A stretch of DNA of 64,000 bases from the NCBI RefSeq assembly GCF_000497445.1, contig NZ_CM002285.1:9108161-9172160 (forward strand). The letters are read 5' to 3'. Position numbers and translations under genes: made by a program. The stretch is from Streptomyces roseochromogenus subsp. oscitans DS 12.976 (lineage in GTDB: Bacteria > Actinomycetota > Actinomycetes > Streptomycetales > Streptomycetaceae). Positions 18,389-25,719 of this stretch are shown here, piece after piece. The stretch's first letter is position 1. Every line of letters begins with the position of its first letter. The notes under the pieces were generated by a model. It made no database searches, was not told where the DNA came from, and saw nothing but the letters and a program-made list of their open reading frames with translations.

Positions 18389-18430
18389 GGGGTTCCTGAC
18401 CTTCGGGAGAGGGGCGGGAACAACAAGATA

Positions 18431-18446
18431 TGCAAGCAGAATTGCA
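18431..18446. promoter_or_regulatory. Operator TGCAA-N6-TTGCA between permease and C45 hydrolase genes
   Basis: TGCAAGCAGAATTGCA is an inverted repeat with a 6-base spacer. A second overlapping inverted repeat pairs AATTGCAG (18440-18447) with CTGCAATT (18460-18467). The same TGCAA-N6-TTGCA arrangement occurs upstream of the aminotransferase gene at 21994-22009. The RpiR-type protein encoded between them is the likely binder; this is inferred. Confidence 0.6.
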
Positions 18447-18542
18447 GGATGTAGTATCGCTGCAATTAAATTTACGTCACGGGTTGCGGCAAGCGGGTCC
18501 GCGAAAGCGGTCGGCGGAGCGTGGCCGGCAGGAGGTCGGAAG

Positions 18543-19682
18543 ATGGCGGCAGGCATCCGTGAGCAGGAACTCGCCGGGCTGCGGTGGCTGGTCGTCTCCG
18601 GGGAGCGGACGGAAGTGTTCCGCGCCCTCGGCCAAGCCGCCCGCGCCGATGTCCACGCGGTCCAGGACGCCCTGCCCGAACGCTCCGCGCTGCACCGTTG
18701 GGCGGCGACCGAACGAGGGCGGATCCGGGTCGGCCGAGTGCTGGACGCCACGCACGCCGCGTGCGGCCGACAGCTGGCCGAGCTGCGCGCCCTCGCCGCC
18801 GGCGCCGGCGTGGACTTCCACGACCTGCTGCTGGCCAACCTCCGCGGCGACCTCGGCGTCGACGACGGCACCGGATGCACTGACCTCGGCTGGCGCCGGA
18901 CGCGTTCCTACGTCGCGCACAACGAGGACGGGGCACCCGCCCTCGACGGCCGGCTGATGCTGCTCACCCTGCTCGTCGAGGGGGATGCGCCGGTGACGGT
19001 CCAGTGGTATCCGGGCTTCCTGCCCGCCAATACTTTCACGGCCACCGGCAACGGCCTGGTCTGGGGCATCAACCACGTCCAGGCCGCGCGTCCGGCCGAC
19101 GCCCCGGGACGGCACTTCGTCGCCCGCGCCCTCCAGCAGGCTCCGACCCTGGACGCGGCCGTCGATCACCTGCGCACCCGCCCCAGCGCCGGCGGCTTCG
19201 CCTACACGATCGGCGACCGTGCCGAGGGTCGGGTCGTCGTCGTGGAGAGCGTCGCCGGACGGACCGCCGTGGTGGAGGCCGACCCGGTCCACCACCCCCT
19301 GCACTGGCACACCAACCACCTGCGCCATCTGCCCGAACCGGCCGACGCCCCCATCGCCGCGCCGGCCACGGACGACGGCGCGCGGGCGGCCCGCAGCCTG
19401 GGCCAGTTCGAGGAGAGCGTCGCCCGTGGCAAGGTCCTGAGCGCTCTGCCGGTCCCCGCCGACGACCCCGACGCGCAGTGGTACTTGGACATCCTCACCT
19501 CGGCACCGCTGCCCGACGGGGTGCACCGCACGGCCGCCGGCGCCGACCCGCTGATGACCCTGTGCTCAGTGGTGGCCGACCTCACCGGCGACGGGATCAC
19601 GGTGCGCGGACCGGCCGGGAAGACCGCCGAGATGGCGCTGTCGGACTTCGCACAGGGGCGTGCCGCCCCCGCCACCGGATGA
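18543..19682 (+). CDS. C45-family acyltransferase / amidohydrolase (penicillin acyltransferase-like)
   Basis: A 379-residue protein of the Ntn-hydrolase C45 group. The expected autocleavage site is Gly-Cys in DDGTGCTDLGW (Cys about residue 112), after which Cys would be the N-terminal nucleophile. The downstream RTRSYVAHNEDG and NGLVWGINHVQ blocks fit the family. Members hydrolyse or transfer amide-linked acyl groups, such as N-acyl amino acids or 6-aminopenicillanic acid derivatives. AGGAGG lies 7 bases before the ATG. It is followed 43 bases later by the RpiR-type regulator. With permease and aminotransferase nearby, use of an amide-linked amino compound is likely. Confidence 0.8.
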   Translation: MAAGIREQELAGLRWLVVSGERTEVFRALGQAARADVHAVQDALPERSALHRWAATERGRIRVGRVLDATHAACGRQLAELRALAAGAGVDFHDLLLANLRGDLGVDDGTGCTDLGWRRTRSYVAHNEDGAPALDGRLMLLTLLVEGDAPVTVQWYPGFLPANTFTATGNGLVWGINHVQAARPADAPGRHFVARALQQAPTLDAAVDHLRTRPSAGGFAYTIGDRAEGRVVVVESVAGRTAVVEADPVHHPLHWHTNHLRHLPEPADAPIAAPATDDGARAARSLGQFEESVARGKVLSALPVPADDPDAQWYLDILTSAPLPDGVHRTAAGADPLMTLCSVVADLTGDGITVRGPAGKTAEMALSDFAQGRAAPATG

Positions 19683-19725
19683 CCCCGAGGCCGCGGCACG
19701 GCCGTTCCAAGAGAGAATTCCTCGT

Positions 19726-20625
19726 ATGGCCACAGCATCGCAGCGACCTCCGCAGACCTACGACGCGCTCGTCGCCACCCTGCACAACCCGGCGACGGCG
19801 CTGACCCGTTCCCAGCGCCTCCTGGCCGAGCGTGTCATGGCCGACCCGGAAGGCGTGGCGTTCATGACCATCTCGGAGCTGGCGTCCGCCGTCGGTGTCA
19901 ACGAGGCCACCGTGGTGCGCTTCGCCACCAGCCTCGGCCTCGAGGGCTACCCCGGGCTGACCAGACTGTGCCGGGAGCATCTGCGCGAACAGGTGCACCT
20001 GCTGCGCCGCTACGACAACTTGGAGCAGCTCGGGGCCGGCGGCGGAAACCTGCTCCAACAAACGGCCGCACAAGAGGGGGCAAACATCGCCCGCACCTTC
20101 GCCCGGATCAACCCCGAAACCTGGGACGCCGCCGTCAAGGCGCTGGCCGAGGCTCCCCGCGTCCACGTCATGGGCCTGCGCAAGTGCCACGCCCCGGCCT
20201 ATCTGCTCGGCTACCTGCTGCGGATGCTGCGCGAGGACGTCGAAACCGTCACGCTGGGCACGGGCACGCTCACCGACGACCTGCGCCGGGTCCGGGAGGG
20301 CGACTGCTTCGTGACCATCGCGATCCGCCGCTACAGCACTGAGACGGTGCGGGCCGCGGCCTGGGCCCGAGCACGCGGCGCCCGCTGCGTGGCGCTGACC
20401 GACAACCCCTCCTCACCCCTGGCGTCCTCGGCCGAGCAGGTCTTCTTCGTGGACGCCTCCAGCCCGTCGGTGCTGCGCTCGTTGACCGCGTTCACCGCGC
20501 TGGTCCAGGCGCTCGCCGCCGGGGTCGCACAACTGCGCGGGCACCAGGCGCGTTCGACATTGCTGCAGGAAGAAGAGCTGCTGAAGGAATTCGGCGCCTA
20601 CGCCCCGGACACACCTCTGCCGTAG
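19726..20625 (+). CDS. RpiR-type transcriptional regulator (HTH plus SIS domain)
   Basis: A 299-residue regulator. An N-terminal HTH_6 domain (MTISELASAVGVNEATVVRF, about residues 45-70) is followed by a SIS sugar-isomerase-like ligand domain (VHVMGLRKCHAPAYLLGYLL and the FVTIAIRRYSTETV segment). SIS domains usually sense phosphosugars, but this one sits in an amino acid-related cluster and lacks obvious sugar genes around it. It is probably transcribed with the C45 gene and is the likely binder of the two TGCAA-N6-TTGCA sites. It is convergent with the aminotransferase gene. Confidence 0.87.
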   Translation: MATASQRPPQTYDALVATLHNPATALTRSQRLLAERVMADPEGVAFMTISELASAVGVNEATVVRFATSLGLEGYPGLTRLCREHLREQVHLLRRYDNLEQLGAGGGNLLQQTAAQEGANIARTFARINPETWDAAVKALAEAPRVHVMGLRKCHAPAYLLGYLLRMLREDVETVTLGTGTLTDDLRRVREGDCFVTIAIRRYSTETVRAAAWARARGARCVALTDNPSSPLASSAEQVFFVDASSPSVLRSLTAFTALVQALAAGVAQLRGHQARSTLLQEEELLKEFGAYAPDTPLP

Positions 20626-20675
20626 CCCGCCGGCGCCGCACTACACCCGTGCGGCCCGCCCGGCGGACGCACACC

Positions 20676-21926
20676 TCAGCCCCGCGCCGTCAACGCGGCG
20701 AGCGCCCCGCGCAGGTGCTCCAGGGAGGCCGCGATCCACGGGAGCCGCAGCGGGTCGTCGCTGCGCAACGCCTCCCAGCGCTCCGCCTCGGACTCCCCGT
20801 ACAACAGACTTGTCGCCACCCGGGCACGCAGTCCGCCGACCGCGTCCCCGAACGCCTCACCGGCGAGCACACCGACCCCGTGCTCCTCCAGCAGGGCTGC
20901 GGCCAGCCCCGCACCGGTGTCGATGCCCCGGCCGGCAAGCACCGGCCGCACCGGTTCGAAGTCCGGGTAGAGGTAGAAGCCCGCCTCGGGACGGCAACAG
21001 ACCGCACCGGCCGCCGTGAACCGCTCGTACACCGCCGCCGCGACCGTCGCGTGCAGCCCGCGAGCGGCATCGATGTGGGCCAGCACCTCGGGCGGATCCT
21101 GCAGGATGTACGCGGCGGCGGCCTGCATCGGCGCAGCCAGGCTGGACCACACCTCACTGGCCACCCCGACAAGCTCGCCCATCAGCCGTTCGCCCCAGGG
21201 ACCCGACGGCACCCGGGCGAACCCGATGCGCCAACCGCCCAGGGCCATCGACTTGCTCAACCCGCTGGTGACAACGGTCCGTTCGGGCAGATAGCCGAGC
21301 GCGCTGGGAGCCTTCCCGAAGTGGCACACCTCGGCGTAGATCTCATCGCAGACCACTGCCAGACCATGCCGCTCGGCGATCTCACAGACCGCACGCAGGT
21401 GCTCCTCGCGGGCGATCGTCCCCGTGGGATTGTCCGGCACCGTCACCACCAGGACACCGGGGTCCGCCCCGGCCGCCCGCGCGTCGGCCAGCGCCCGCTC
21501 CAGCAGCTCCGGGTCCGGAACACCGCCCGCCTCCGCCGGAACCGGCACACTGATGGTCTTCTTGCCCACCAGAGCCGTCTGGGCCGCATAGCTGACCCAC
21601 GCCGGGCACGGCAGCACCACGTCCCCCGGCAGCACGGCGAGCAGCGCGAACAGCAGCGCCTTGCTACCGGGGGCGAACAGCACCTGCTCGGCTTCCGTCT
21701 CCACCCCACGCCGGCCGAACCACCCGGCAGCGGCCTCGCGGGCCTCCCGCGACCCGACGACGGCCCCGTACCCGTTGCGCCCGGCCGCCGCCGACAACAC
21801 CTGCGCGACCGAATCCGGCACCGGCAGCCCCGCCTCGCCGAACCCCAGGTGCAACACCTTCTCCCCCGCAGACCGGCGGGCCCGCAGTGTCTCGTCGATG
21901 GCCAAGGTCGCCGAATGCATGGTCAC
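20676..21926 (-). CDS. PLP-dependent aminotransferase, class I/II
   Basis: A 416-residue fold-type I enzyme. The PLP-binding features are visible: VTVPDNPTGTI with the Asn, VVCDEIYAEV with the Asp and Tyr, the lysine in TSGLSKSMALGGWRIGF, and a C-terminal Arg region (ARVATSLLYG). It transfers an amino group from an amino acid to a 2-oxoacid; specificity is not clear. GTG at 21926 follows GAGGAG and GTGGGG. The upstream operator shared with the permease/C45 region indicates joint control. Confidence 0.88.
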   Translation of the reverse strand: MTMHSATLAIDETLRARRSAGEKVLHLGFGEAGLPVPDSVAQVLSAAAGRNGYGAVVGSREAREAAAGWFGRRGVETEAEQVLFAPGSKALLFALLAVLPGDVVLPCPAWVSYAAQTALVGKKTISVPVPAEAGGVPDPELLERALADARAAGADPGVLVVTVPDNPTGTIAREEHLRAVCEIAERHGLAVVCDEIYAEVCHFGKAPSALGYLPERTVVTSGLSKSMALGGWRIGFARVPSGPWGERLMGELVGVASEVWSSLAAPMQAAAAYILQDPPEVLAHIDAARGLHATVAAAVYERFTAAGAVCCRPEAGFYLYPDFEPVRPVLAGRGIDTGAGLAAALLEEHGVGVLAGEAFGDAVGGLRARVATSLLYGESEAERWEALRSDDPLRLPWIAASLEHLRGALAALTARG

Positions 21927-21993
21927 GGCGCCCCACTCTCCTCACAGGGATCGGCACGGGCAGAGCAAGTGCAGCTGCACAATCGAGAGTATA

Positions 21994-22009
21994 TGCAAAT
22001 GGACTTGCA
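21994..22009. promoter_or_regulatory. Operator TGCAA-N6-TTGCA upstream of the aminotransferase gene
   Basis: TGCAAATGGACTTGCA lies 68-83 bases before the GTG at 21926. It has the same half-sites and spacer length as the site at 18431-18446; the wider ATGCAA/TTGCAT symmetry is perfect. A shorter palindrome GTGCAGCTGCAC lies just beside it at about 21969-21980. Confidence 0.6.
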
Positions 22010-22030
22010 TTCGGGCCAGAGGGCTGCTCC

Positions 22031-22120
22031 GGGTTTGCGAAGATCCGGCTGATGCCGCTGGTGGAGTGCGGGACCCGTGCAGTGATCCAAGCCGCGTTCG
22101 GGTCGACTGCACCTGACTGA
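22031..22120 (+). pseudogene. IS4-type transposase fragment
   Basis: About 29 codons ending at TGA 22118-22120 read FAKIRLMPLVECGTRAVIQA and AFGS. The phrase resembles the stretch before the first catalytic Asp of Streptomyces IS4-family transposases (LVECGTRAV followed by an A-x-F/V-G motif). Nothing else of the transposase or its ends is visible, so this is a small relic. Confidence 0.5.
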
Positions 22121-22121
22121 G

Positions 22122-22262
22122 TGGCCGCAGTTCTCCCACGTCGACCCGCACCGGCTCACCTCCCGCGCAGCGAGCCCGAAGCTCATCGACGGCCGCGTCA
22201 CCCTCAACACCGAGACCGGGCGCGCAGCCGGGTGGACCGTCCGATCGCTGAGCCGTCCCTGA
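22122..22262 (+). pseudogene. C-terminal tail of a lost gene, perhaps a polysaccharide lyase
   Basis: In frame with a TGA at 22260, about 46 codons read HVDPHRLTSRAASPKLIDG then VTLNTETGRAAGWTVRSL. This has the beta-strand pattern of C-terminal domains of secreted polysaccharide lyases. A perfect hairpin follows 26 bases after the stop. The neighbouring GH88 remnant supports a former polysaccharide-use locus; the family assignment is tentative. Confidence 0.35.
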
Positions 22263-22287
22263 CGCACGCGTTGCCATATACGGCTGT

Positions 22288-22316
22288 GGACCCCCGGTCA
22301 GCGAAACCGGGGGTCC
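22288..22316 (+). terminator. Perfect 11-bp hairpin
   Basis: GGACCCCCGGT and ACCGGGGGTCC pair perfectly around a 7-base loop (CAGCGAA). It follows the plus-strand gene tail ending at 22262, so it is probably the original terminator of that lost gene. Confidence 0.7.
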
Positions 22317-22500
22317 GCCCCGATCCTTGGTGCACTCCCCGCCCCAGCAGCACCACCGGAGAACTCATTCACAACGCACCATCCGCGCAACCTCGGTGCC
22401 CTTGCGGCGGAAGGCCGAAGACAACAGGCGCTACGCAGAGCGACCGCCGATGGCAGCCCGCTCGGATGTTCTGCTCGTGATCCGCACCCACGAACCGTGC

Positions 22501-23040
22501 TCACTGCGTGCGGAAAACGCCATCCCTGCAGCAACCGGTGCTCACGAAGATGCGGTCCCTGGAGTTGTATCGCTGGATCAGTGAGCCGGCCGCCTGTATC
22601 GCGCCCACACGCCAGCTGTCGTCGCCCGTCAGCCGCCAGGCGGTGACCCAGGACGGGTGGAAGAGGAAGCCGAGGTCGTGGGTGCTCGTGTCGTACCGGC
22701 GCGGAGCGAGCTTGCGGGCGGAGTCGAGGGCCGGCGTGCGGAATGTCTCGTCCTTGCTGTGGAGATATGCCATCCACAGGGTCCCGGGCCAGAATCCGCC
22801 CACCCAGTCGCCATTCTGGGAGAAGACCCATTTCTCGAACTTCGTGCCCACGGGAAAGGCGCTCACCCCCGGCGCGACAGCGCGCAACTTCTCCACCGCG
22901 TAGTCGGCCGCCGCGCGCAGCGCGGGCCCGGCCGTTGCCGAGCCCTGGCCGCCGGACGCCGCCACGGCCTGCGCGGACGAGGCGGCGGTTGCCCTGGCGC
23001 CGGCTGCGACGGCGAGCACAGTGCGCCGGGACATGCTCAT
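22501..23040 (-). pseudogene. Truncated GH88 unsaturated glucuronyl hydrolase
   Basis: ATG at 23040 follows GGAGG by 7 bases and starts an exported protein (SRRTVLAVAAGA, Tat-like). The body matches the first half of glycoside hydrolase family 88: WVGGFWPGTLWMAYLHS, then STHDLGFLFHPSWVTAWRLT. The frame stops after 179 codons, whereas GH88 enzymes have about 370-420 residues, so the second half of the alpha/alpha barrel is missing. GH88 removes unsaturated uronic acids from lyase products. The break lies next to IS4-type and lyase-like fragments, which suggests a deletion caused by an insertion sequence. Confidence 0.75.
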
Positions 23041-23123
23041 GGATGGGCCTCCAAGTAAGCAGTGCGGCCAAGAAGCAGTGCGGCTGGGCGTTGAGCAGCG
23101 AGTCTGGCACGGGAGTGGACGCG

Positions 23124-23137
23124 AAGTGCATGCACTT
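23124..23137. promoter_or_regulatory. Perfect 14-bp palindrome upstream of the GH88 remnant
   Basis: AAGTGCATGCACTT lies 84-97 bases before the GH88 start and is followed by a further half site TTGTGCAT. The form suits a GntR- or LacI-type sugar repressor. No such regulator gene remains beside it. Confidence 0.45.
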
Positions 23138-23343
23138 GTGCATAGTTCATGGATGTGAACAAGTATCCGCGCAGATCTGATGGATAGTCATGTTCCTCAT
23201 GTGGCAAGGATATTGGCGGGTCCTTACGGCTATCGGCGCGGCGGATGTCTGTTGTCTTCCGTTCCCTGAGCGTTCAACTGGCTATTGCCGTGAGAGTTGT
23301 GTGCCGTCCCTAGGGTCCCTGAGGGTTTCGAAAGAAGGGGCTC

Positions 23344-24333
23344 ATGGACACACCTCTCGCGATCCGGGCACGGGGGATCACCAAGAGTTTCGGTGACGTC
23401 GTCGCACTCGACGGCGTCGATCTGGATGTGGCGCAGGGACAGATCCACGGCCTGGTCGGACCGAACGGTGCCGGCAAGACGACGCTCCTCGGGCTCATGC
23501 TCGGCCTGACCGTGGCCGACGGGGGCCGGCTGGAGATCCTCGGCTCACCGGTGGGCCGGACGTTCGCCGTTCCCGACGGTGTCGCCGGGTTCGTGGACGG
23601 GCCGGGGCTCTACCCTTCCCTCACCGCCCGGCAGAACCTCGCCGCGCTGGCCGCGCTGCGCGGCCAGGACGTGCGCACGGCGGGCGTTGACGACGCGCTC
23701 GAACAGGTCGGCCTCGCCGACGTCGCCGACGACCGGGCCCGCGGCTTCTCGCTGGGCATGCGTCAACGGCTGGGACTCGCCGCCGCCCTGCTCACCAAGC
23801 CCCGGCTGCTCGTGCTCGACGAGCCGTCCAACGGCCTCGACCCGGCAGGCAAGAAACATGTGCACGGCGTCCTCGCGCGGCTCGCCGCGGAAGGCACCGG
23901 TGTCGTGCTGTCGAGCCACCGCATGGACGACCTCGAGGCACTGTGTTCCGAGGTCACCATCCTCGCCACCGGGCGGATCGTCTTCTCCGGTCCGCTGAGC
24001 AAGCTGGCCGCCGAGAACCGCGAACTCGACTACCGGCTGGTCACCTCCGACCCGCCGGCCGCCCGCCGGCTGGCCGCCGGCACGCCCGGGGTGCGCGTCG
24101 TCGAGGACCCGGGAGGGCGCCACAGCGCCGAGGTGCTCGTCGTACGGGCGTTGGTGCCCGCCCTCGACGAACTGTTGGTGCGACTGGTGCAGGCGGGCCT
24201 GGCGCTGCGTGAACTCGCCCCCGTGGTGTCCCCGCTGGAGGCCGCGTTCCTGGCCCTCACCGAGCAGCAGCCGCAGGAGACCGATGCCCAGCCGTGCGAG
24301 ACCGACGCCCAGCAGCAGGAGGCCGGCCGATGA
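23344..24333 (+). CDS. ABC transporter ATP-binding protein
   Basis: A 329-residue ATPase of the exporter type. Walker A is GPNGAGKTT (about residue 41), the signature is SLGMRQRL, Walker B is LLVLDEPSNGLDP and the switch His is in LSSHRMDDLEALC. The C-terminal 90 residues are an extra domain common in multidrug/lantibiotic-type exporters and end in a Glu/Gln-rich tail. The permease gene overlaps its stop by ATGA, so both are translated together. AAGGGG lies before the ATG. Confidence 0.92.
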   Translation: MDTPLAIRARGITKSFGDVVALDGVDLDVAQGQIHGLVGPNGAGKTTLLGLMLGLTVADGGRLEILGSPVGRTFAVPDGVAGFVDGPGLYPSLTARQNLAALAALRGQDVRTAGVDDALEQVGLADVADDRARGFSLGMRQRLGLAAALLTKPRLLVLDEPSNGLDPAGKKHVHGVLARLAAEGTGVVLSSHRMDDLEALCSEVTILATGRIVFSGPLSKLAAENRELDYRLVTSDPPAARRLAAGTPGVRVVEDPGGRHSAEVLVVRALVPALDELLVRLVQAGLALRELAPVVSPLEAAFLALTEQQPQETDAQPCETDAQQQEAGR

Positions 24334-25712
24334 CCGCGTCCGCATCCGCGACCGCCGTAGCCCCCACCCCCGCGTCCAACGCCGGCTCCCCCCGTGTCTC
24401 GGTTGCGCGCGGCTACCGCTTCGAACTCGTCAAGCTCGTCTCCCAGTGGCGGATCCGTCTGCTGGTCCCCGCCTGCTGGATCGCGCCGGCGCTCTTCGTC
24501 GCCGGAGTGAGCCAGCAGAGCACGCTGCCCGCCGACACCCTCTTCGGCCGGTGGATGCTCGCCACGGGCTGGGCCGGACCGCTGGTCATCCTCGGCTTCT
24601 CGGGCACCTGGGCGCTGCCGCTGCTGACCTCGGTGGTCGCCGGTGATGTGTTCGCCTCCGAGGACCGGCTCGGCACCTGGCGGCATCTGCTGGTGGCGAT
24701 CCGCTCGCCTCGCCGCATCTTCGCGGCGAAGGCGCTGGCGAGTCTCACCGTGATTCTGCTGCTCGTGGCCGGACTGGCCGCTTCGAGTACGGTCGGCGGC
24801 CTGCTGGCGGTCGGCAACCATCCCCTCGTCGGCCTCGACGGCCATCTGCTCTCCCCGGGGGGCGCCGCAGGCAAGGTCCTGCTCGCCTGGGTCTGCGTGC
24901 TCGCCCCGACCCTCGCCCTCGCCGGTATCGGCCTCCTCGGGTCCGTCGCACTGGGGCGGTCCCCGATGGGACTGCTGCTGCCGGCGGTCGTCGCGCTCGC
25001 GATGCAGGTCGCCCAGATGCTGCCGCTGCCCGTCGCCGTACGACTCGCCCTGCCCAGCTGGGCGTTCATCGCCTGGAACGGCCTGTTCACCAGCCCGGCA
25101 CAGCTCGGCCCGCTCGTCATCGGCATCGTGGTCAGCCTGGTCTGGGCCGTGATGGCGACGCTGATCGCCTATCTGCTCTTCCTGCGGCGCGACTTCACCA
25201 ACCTGACCGACGACGGATCGGCGCGGCGCGCGGTCACCGCCGGGTTGCTGCCGCTCGCCGGGCTGGTCGCCGTCACGGTCGCGGTCGTCGCCGTGACGAC
25301 CGGCGCGACCACGGGCTCCGGGATCCGGCAGGACAAGGTACAGGTCTCGCTCGCCGAGGATTTCGCCCATCTGTACCGGATGCAGACCGCCCAGCTCAAC
25401 CGCCCGGCCGTGACCGAGGCACAGCTGAAGTCCACGGCGGCCTGCACCAAGGGCGACGTCAAGGACGACGCCGAGGGCGCCGGCAACGACTGGCGTTGCG
25501 TCGTCTCCTGGCATCTGCCCGGCGTCCAGGCCACAGGACAGGCCATCTACCAGCTCGACATCACCGCAGACGGGCGGTTCGTGGCCGACGGCGACGGACC
25601 GAAGGAAGTGAACGGCTACTTCCTGGTGCGGACCGCCACCGGAGACGCACCGAACCCGCTCTGGCAGTTCGACGGCAATGTCGACCTGCTTCCCGCCACC
25701 GCGAAGGGATGA
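24330..25712 (+). CDS. ABC-2 type permease with a C-terminal extracytoplasmic domain
   Basis: A 460-residue membrane protein. The first 320 residues hold about six to seven helices with the EDRLGTWRHLLVA coupling segment between helices. The last 130 residues are polar, begin after the final helix (TTGATTGSGIRQ) and contain two Cys (AACTKG and DWRCVVSWHLPG); this domain probably lies outside the cell and resembles a cystatin-like or NTF2-like small domain. Ordinary ABC-2 permeases lack it. ATG at 24330 overlaps the ATPase stop, and the next gene begins 7 bases after its stop. Confidence 0.85.
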   Translation: MTASASATAVAPTPASNAGSPRVSVARGYRFELVKLVSQWRIRLLVPACWIAPALFVAGVSQQSTLPADTLFGRWMLATGWAGPLVILGFSGTWALPLLTSVVAGDVFASEDRLGTWRHLLVAIRSPRRIFAAKALASLTVILLLVAGLAASSTVGGLLAVGNHPLVGLDGHLLSPGGAAGKVLLAWVCVLAPTLALAGIGLLGSVALGRSPMGLLLPAVVALAMQVAQMLPLPVAVRLALPSWAFIAWNGLFTSPAQLGPLVIGIVVSLVWAVMATLIAYLLFLRRDFTNLTDDGSARRAVTAGLLPLAGLVAVTVAVVAVTTGATTGSGIRQDKVQVSLAEDFAHLYRMQTAQLNRPAVTEAQLKSTAACTKGDVKDDAEGAGNDWRCVVSWHLPGVQATGQAIYQLDITADGRFVADGDGPKEVNGYFLVRTATGDAPNPLWQFDGNVDLLPATAKG

Positions 25713-25719
25713 CTCCTCC

